A stretch of DNA of 64,000 nucleotides from Streptomyces venezuelae ATCC 10712 (GTDB lineage Bacteria; Actinomycetota; Actinomycetes; Streptomycetales; Streptomycetaceae): assembly GCF_008639165.1 (NCBI RefSeq), contig NZ_CP029197.1, positions 5,088,001 through 5,152,000 of the forward strand, in the 5' to 3' direction. Under the pieces are notes generated by a model. The model did no database searches and was not told the origin of the DNA. It worked only from the letters and a program-made list of their open reading frames with translations. How positions within the stretch are numbered: position 1 is the stretch's first letter; each line of letters opens with the position of its first letter. Shown here piece after piece: positions 60,950 through 64,000 of the stretch. Made by a program: the position numbers and the translations under genes.

Positions 60950-61120
60950 CGGCCGGGATCCGACCGCGAACCGGCCGCGAACCGGCCGCGAGCCGACCGG
61001 GATCCGACCGCGAATCCGCCGCGATCGGTTGCGATCCGACCGCGAGCCGACCGGGATCCGACCGCGAGCCGACCGCGAATCCGCCGCGATCGGTTGCGAT
61101 CCGACTACGCATCCGCCGCG
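60950..61120. repeat. Imperfect GACCGCGAAYCC-type repeats
   Basis: Short words GAACCGGCC, GAGCCGACCGGGATCCGACC and CGCGATCGGTTGCGATCCGA recur; the block ending in CGATCGGTTGCGATCCGAC occurs twice (near 61010-61044 and 61073-61107). Degenerate tandem DNA. Confidence 0.75.
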
Positions 61121-61209
61121 CGTCGGAGGGGAAGCGACGTGGAGGCGACGGCGAACCGGCCGCCGACCGGTCGTGGCCCGTCGCCGACGGTCGCGCGTCG
61201 GCTTCGCGC

Positions 61210-61413
61210 GACAGCCGCGCGAAGGACCCCCGCGGCTACGGCGTCAGCAGCGGCGTGGAAGGACCCCTGCGGCTGCGGCGTCAGCAGCGGCGTGGAAGGA
61301 CCCCTGCGGCTGCGGCGTCAGCAGCGGCGCGGAAGGACCCCTGCGGCTACTGCGCCAGCAGCGGCGCGGAAGAACTCCCGCGGCTACGGTGCCAGCCGCT
61401 GCGCGAACTCCCG
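61210..61413. repeat. 37-bp tandem array next to a gene's 3' end
   Basis: Units start at 61233, 61270, 61307 and 61344 (37 bp each), then a 33-bp unit at 61381; a partial unit precedes. The next copy, from 61414, is the 3' end of the cell-wall protein gene itself (CGGCTACTGGGCCAGCCGC includes its stop codon), so the array looks like it grew out of that end. Confidence 0.88.
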
Positions 61414-61416
61414 CGG

Positions 61417-62400
61417 CTACTGGGCCAGCCGCATGCGGACCGTTTCGCCGCCCGTGGCGGGGGCGTCCCCGGCCTCGGACGCGGACGCGGGCTCGGCGGA
61501 CGTCTTCGCGCGCGAGACCTTCGACCAGCCCCCGGCCGCCTGGCCCGCGCGCCAGACCCGGTCCCCGTACGCGACCTCCGTGATGCGCAGCGTCTCCGCC
61601 CGCGCCACCGCCCACTGCGCCAGCTCCCAGCCGCGCCGCTCGTCCGCCCCCGGGCCCCCGGCCCGCTCCGCACCGGTCACGGCCCGCACCGGCACCACCA
61701 GCACCGGCGGCTCGGCCGCCGACCGGCCCGCGCTGGGGCCGCCCGTCACCGCCTGGGGCGCCGCCTTCTCGCCGAAGGCGCGCACCAGCTCGGCGCGCAC
61801 CTTCTCGGGGTCGCCCGGCAGGCCGTCCGCCTCGCCCGTCGTACAGGACAGGGCGGCGGGGGAGCGGCCCGTGAGCGCCGCCGCGAGCAGCGTGGCGTCC
61901 GGCTCGTGCTTCGCGTACGCCTGCGGGAAACCGCTCTTCTGCACCTTCTGCGCCGCCACCGTCAGCGGCAGCCGCGAGTACCCGGGGACCTTCTCCAGAC
62001 CGTCGTAGAACTTCCCCGCCGAGTACACCGGGTCCATGATCTGCTCCGGCGTGCCCCAGCCCATCGAGGGCCGCTGCTGGAAGAGGCCGAGCGAGTCGCG
62101 GTCGCCGTGCTCGATGTTCCGGAGCGCCGACTCCTGGAGCGCCGTCGCGAGCGCGATCGTCACCGCGCGCTCCGGCATGCCCCGGGTGGTGCCCACGGCG
62201 GAGATCATCGCGGCGTTCGACGCCTGCTCCGGGGTGAACTCGTAGCGGTTGTCGCCCGTGCCCACGCTGCACCGCGGGGTGCCCTTGCTCCCCGTGATCT
62301 GGTGGACGGCCACGTACGAGGCGAGGCCGAGGAGCACGGCGAAGGCGGCCGCGGAACGGGCGAGGCGGCCGCGACGGCGGGGGCGGATGGGCTCGGACAC
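61417..62400 (-). CDS. Membrane-anchored lytic-enzyme-like protein
   Basis: A 327-residue protein: basic start, one N-terminal transmembrane helix (SAAAFAVLLGLASYVAVHQI), then a domain with ALATALQESALRNIEHGDRD followed by SLGLFQQRPSMGWGTPEQIM, a pattern shared by actinobacterial lysozyme-like cell-wall proteins, with Glu in QES as likely acid. The C-terminal half is Ala/Pro-rich. Some databases label such proteins heavy-metal transporter, which the sequence does not support. GTG 62400 is chosen (GTG 62409 possible). Its stop codon abuts the 37-bp array. It is divergent from dapE. Confidence 0.78.
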   Translation of the reverse strand: MSEPIRPRRRGRLARSAAAFAVLLGLASYVAVHQITGSKGTPRCSVGTGDNRYEFTPEQASNAAMISAVGTTRGMPERAVTIALATALQESALRNIEHGDRDSLGLFQQRPSMGWGTPEQIMDPVYSAGKFYDGLEKVPGYSRLPLTVAAQKVQKSGFPQAYAKHEPDATLLAAALTGRSPAALSCTTGEADGLPGDPEKVRAELVRAFGEKAAPQAVTGGPSAGRSAAEPPVLVVPVRAVTGAERAGGPGADERRGWELAQWAVARAETLRITEVAYGDRVWRAGQAAGGWSKVSRAKTSAEPASASEAGDAPATGGETVRMRLAQ

Positions 62401-62438
62401 GGGGCCCACCGTACTGGAGGCCGCGTTAGGGTCGGCAC

Positions 62439-63533
62439 ATGGCTGACATCACCCCGCCCGACGCGCCCCTCGACCTGTCCCAGGACGGGGCCGCGCTCAC
62501 CGCCGCCCTCGTCGACTTCCCGTCCGTCAGCGGGACCGAGCAGCCGCTCGCGGACGCCATCGAGCAGGCGCTGCGCGCACTGCCGCACCTCACCGTCGAC
62601 CGCTACGGGAACAACGTCGTCGCCCGCACCCGGCTCGGCCGCGGCGAGCGGGTCGTCCTGGCGGGGCACATCGACACCGTGCCGATCGCCGACAACGTGC
62701 CCTCGCGGCTCGACGAGGACGGCATCCTGTGGGGCTGCGGCACCTCCGACATGAAGTCCGGGGTCGCCGTCCAGCTGCGGATCGCCGCCACCGTCCCCGA
62801 GCCCAACCGCGACCTCACCTTCGTCTTCTACGACAACGAGGAGGTCGCCGCCGACCTCAACGGCCTCGGGAAGATCGCCGCCGCGCACCCCGACTGGCTG
62901 GAGGGCGACTTCGCCGTCCTCCTGGAGCCCTCGGACGCCCAGGTCGAGGGCGGCTGCCAGGGCACGCTCCGGGTGATCCTGCACACCGCGGGGGAGCGGG
63001 CCCACTCCGCGCGCTCCTGGATGGGCTCCAACGCCATCCACACGGCCGCCCCGATCCTCGCCCGCCTCGCCTCGTACGAGCCGCGCAAGCCGGTCATCGA
63101 CGGCCTGGAGTACCACGAGGGCCTGAACGCCGTCGCGATCCAGGGCGGCGTCGCCACCAACGTCATCCCCGACGCGTGCACGGTCACGGTCAACTACCGG
63201 TACGCCCCCGACCGCTCCCCGGCCGAGGCCCTGGAGCACGTCCGCGAGGTCTTCGCGGACTGCGACATCGCCGAGTTCGTCGTCGACGACGAGAGCCCCG
63301 GCGCGCTGCCCGGCCTCTCCCACCCGGCGGCCGAGGCCTTCATGAAGGCCGTCGGGGGCAGCGCCCAGCCCAAGTTCGGCTGGACCGACGTGTCCCGCTT
63401 CAGCGCCCTCGGCGTCCCGGCCGTCAACTACGGTCCCGGCGACCCCATCTACGCGCACAAGCGGGACGAGCACGTGCCCGTGGACCGCATCCACCACTGC
63501 GAGGCACGCCTCCGCGACTGGCTGACCGCCTGA
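62439..63533 (+). CDS. dapE: Succinyl-diaminopimelate desuccinylase DapE
   Basis: A 364-residue M20-family amidohydrolase that releases succinate from N-succinyl-LL-diaminopimelate. Metal and catalytic residues are visible: His77 in LAGHIDTVPI, Asp in GTSDMKSG, Glu134 (general base) and Glu135 in YDNEEVAAD. The lid domain is complete (HSARSWMGSNAIHTA). Works after DapC in the succinylase branch that supplies meso-diaminopimelate. ATG 62439; 38 nt from the divergent membrane-protein start. Confidence 0.95.
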   Translation: MADITPPDAPLDLSQDGAALTAALVDFPSVSGTEQPLADAIEQALRALPHLTVDRYGNNVVARTRLGRGERVVLAGHIDTVPIADNVPSRLDEDGILWGCGTSDMKSGVAVQLRIAATVPEPNRDLTFVFYDNEEVAADLNGLGKIAAAHPDWLEGDFAVLLEPSDAQVEGGCQGTLRVILHTAGERAHSARSWMGSNAIHTAAPILARLASYEPRKPVIDGLEYHEGLNAVAIQGGVATNVIPDACTVTVNYRYAPDRSPAEALEHVREVFADCDIAEFVVDDESPGALPGLSHPAAEAFMKAVGGSAQPKFGWTDVSRFSALGVPAVNYGPGDPIYAHKRDEHVPVDRIHHCEARLRDWLTA

Positions 63534-63617
63534 CTCCCGTAATTTCGCATTTCGTCACCTCTGTGGTCCTACGCTGACCGGACCAGAAGATCGTTGGATC
63601 GACGGAGGGAGCAGGCC

Positions 63618-64000
63618 ATGGGTATCCCTGAAGGGGAGACGAAGCCCGAGGAACAGCGACTCGGACCGGTGCTCAGGCGGCGGGACCAGGTCCAGCCGGG
63701 CACGACGGACCAGCGGCTGCTCGACACCGAGGGCGACTCGGAATGGGTGCACACCGACCCCTGGCGGGTCATGCGCATCCAGTCCGAGTTCGTCGAGGGC
63801 TTCGGCGCCCTCGCCGAACTGCCGAGCGCGATCAGCGTCTTCGGCTCGGCCCGCACGAAGCCGGACTCGCCGGAGTACGAGGCGGGCGTACGGATCGGCC
63901 GGGCGCTCGTCGAGGCGGGCTTCGCGGTCATCACGGGCGGCGGCCCCGGCGCCATGGAGGCGGCCAACAAGGGGGCCCGCGAGGCCAAGGGCGTGTCGGT
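63618..64000 (+). CDS. LOG family protein (TIGR00730), 5' part
   Basis: The gene is cut by the window end after about 127 codons. ATG 63618 with GGAGGGAGCAGG upstream. After a charged N-terminus (about 1-65) the Rossmann fold begins with ISVFGSARTKPDSPEYEA and GFAVITGGGPGAMEAANKGA, the conserved motif of lysine-decarboxylase-like/LOG proteins (cytokinin riboside phosphoribohydrolase-related). In bacteria the true substrate is often unclear. It lies 84 nt after dapE on the same strand. Confidence 0.9.
   Translation, partial: MGIPEGETKPEEQRLGPVLRRRDQVQPGTTDQRLLDTEGDSEWVHTDPWRVMRIQSEFVEGFGALAELPSAISVFGSARTKPDSPEYEAGVRIGRALVEAGFAVITGGGPGAMEAANKGAREAKGVS

Larger units (their letters stand above)
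60609..61416. other. 808-nt repeat-rich region without a convincing gene
   Basis: The first ~150 nt likely hold the promoter of the secreted-protein gene on the minus strand. From about 60940 to 61120 come imperfect repeats built from ACCGCGA and ATCCG words, including two identical ~35-bp copies. From 61210 to 61413 comes a 37-bp tandem array. An ATG frame at 60704-60934 on the plus strand is Arg/Gly-rich and lacks a ribosome site, so I do not call it. Confidence 0.6.

Noticed and set aside
61210..61413. Possible CRISPR array because of regular 37-bp repeats.
   Set aside because: The units are contiguous with no spacers, they diverge toward the gene end, and no cas genes are in the window.

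Overview
This is a high-GC actinobacterial chromosome segment, almost certainly Streptomyces. The signs are strong third-position G/C bias, many GTG and TTG starts with GGAGG-type ribosome sites, long antisense shadow frames, and family content such as AfsR/SARP regulators, SpoIIE/RsbW-type signalling proteins, mycothiol biosynthesis and twin oligopeptide importers. From memory, the order sdh-like operon, typA, two opp operons, mshB, ferredoxin, dapC, dapE resembles the Streptomyces coelicolor region that carries the bldK oligopeptide transporter. I could not check this by search. No integrase, transposase, CRISPR array, rRNA or biosynthetic gene cluster is visible.

Layout. Positions 1-9.6 kb are accessory in character: a three-gene operon (CPCC protein, HEAT-repeat protein, DUF6000 protein), an unknown HExxH-containing protein, a cupin, a DIP1984-like protein, an AfsR/SARP regulator, a DUF4232 lipoprotein, a second DUF6000 gene and a threonine-synthase-like enzyme. 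Positions 9.8-15.4 kb hold secreted enzymes (S8 protease with P-domain, GH18 chitinase), a septum-formation-like membrane protein and a GntR/HutC regulator. A DasR-type operator lies in front of the chitinase. Positions 16-20 kb hold a small SPOR-like protein, a Nudix hydrolase and two anti-sigma-factor-type ATPase proteins, one of them fused to PAS-PAS-GAF-PP2C. Positions 20-25 kb hold a TPM-domain/PspA operon, a membrane-anchored GH18-like protein and a transglutaminase-like protein with a substituted catalytic histidine. Positions 25-29 kb hold a succinate dehydrogenase/fumarate reductase-like operon.

Positions 29-47 kb are dominated by peptide import: an orphan binding lipoprotein with a long low-complexity insertion, typA, then two paralogous five-gene operons (binding protein, two permeases, two ATPases) separated by a Tat-type peptidoglycan amidase. 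Both operons share 8-nt overlaps at the same two junctions and a stem-loop between the binding protein and the permeases. That suggests duplication and a shared way of making excess binding protein. Positions 47-64 kb are mostly housekeeping: S9 peptidase, mshB, cell-wall-associated membrane proteins, a TetR/DUF4345 divergent pair with a long inverted-repeat operator, a degenerate tRNA-like locus, a SirB1-type protein, GNAT, 7Fe ferredoxin, dapC and dapE (lysine/diaminopimelate pathway) and the start of a LOG-family gene.

The items I consider most worth a second look are the tRNA-like gene near 56.4 kb, the insertion in the 29 kb binding protein, the 37-bp tandem array that seems derived from the 3' end of the gene ending at 61.4 kb, the altered-triad transglutaminase-like protein, the GH18-like anchored protein, and the TTA-containing leader ORF before the SPOR-like gene. 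I did not find a clearly new multi-gene system.
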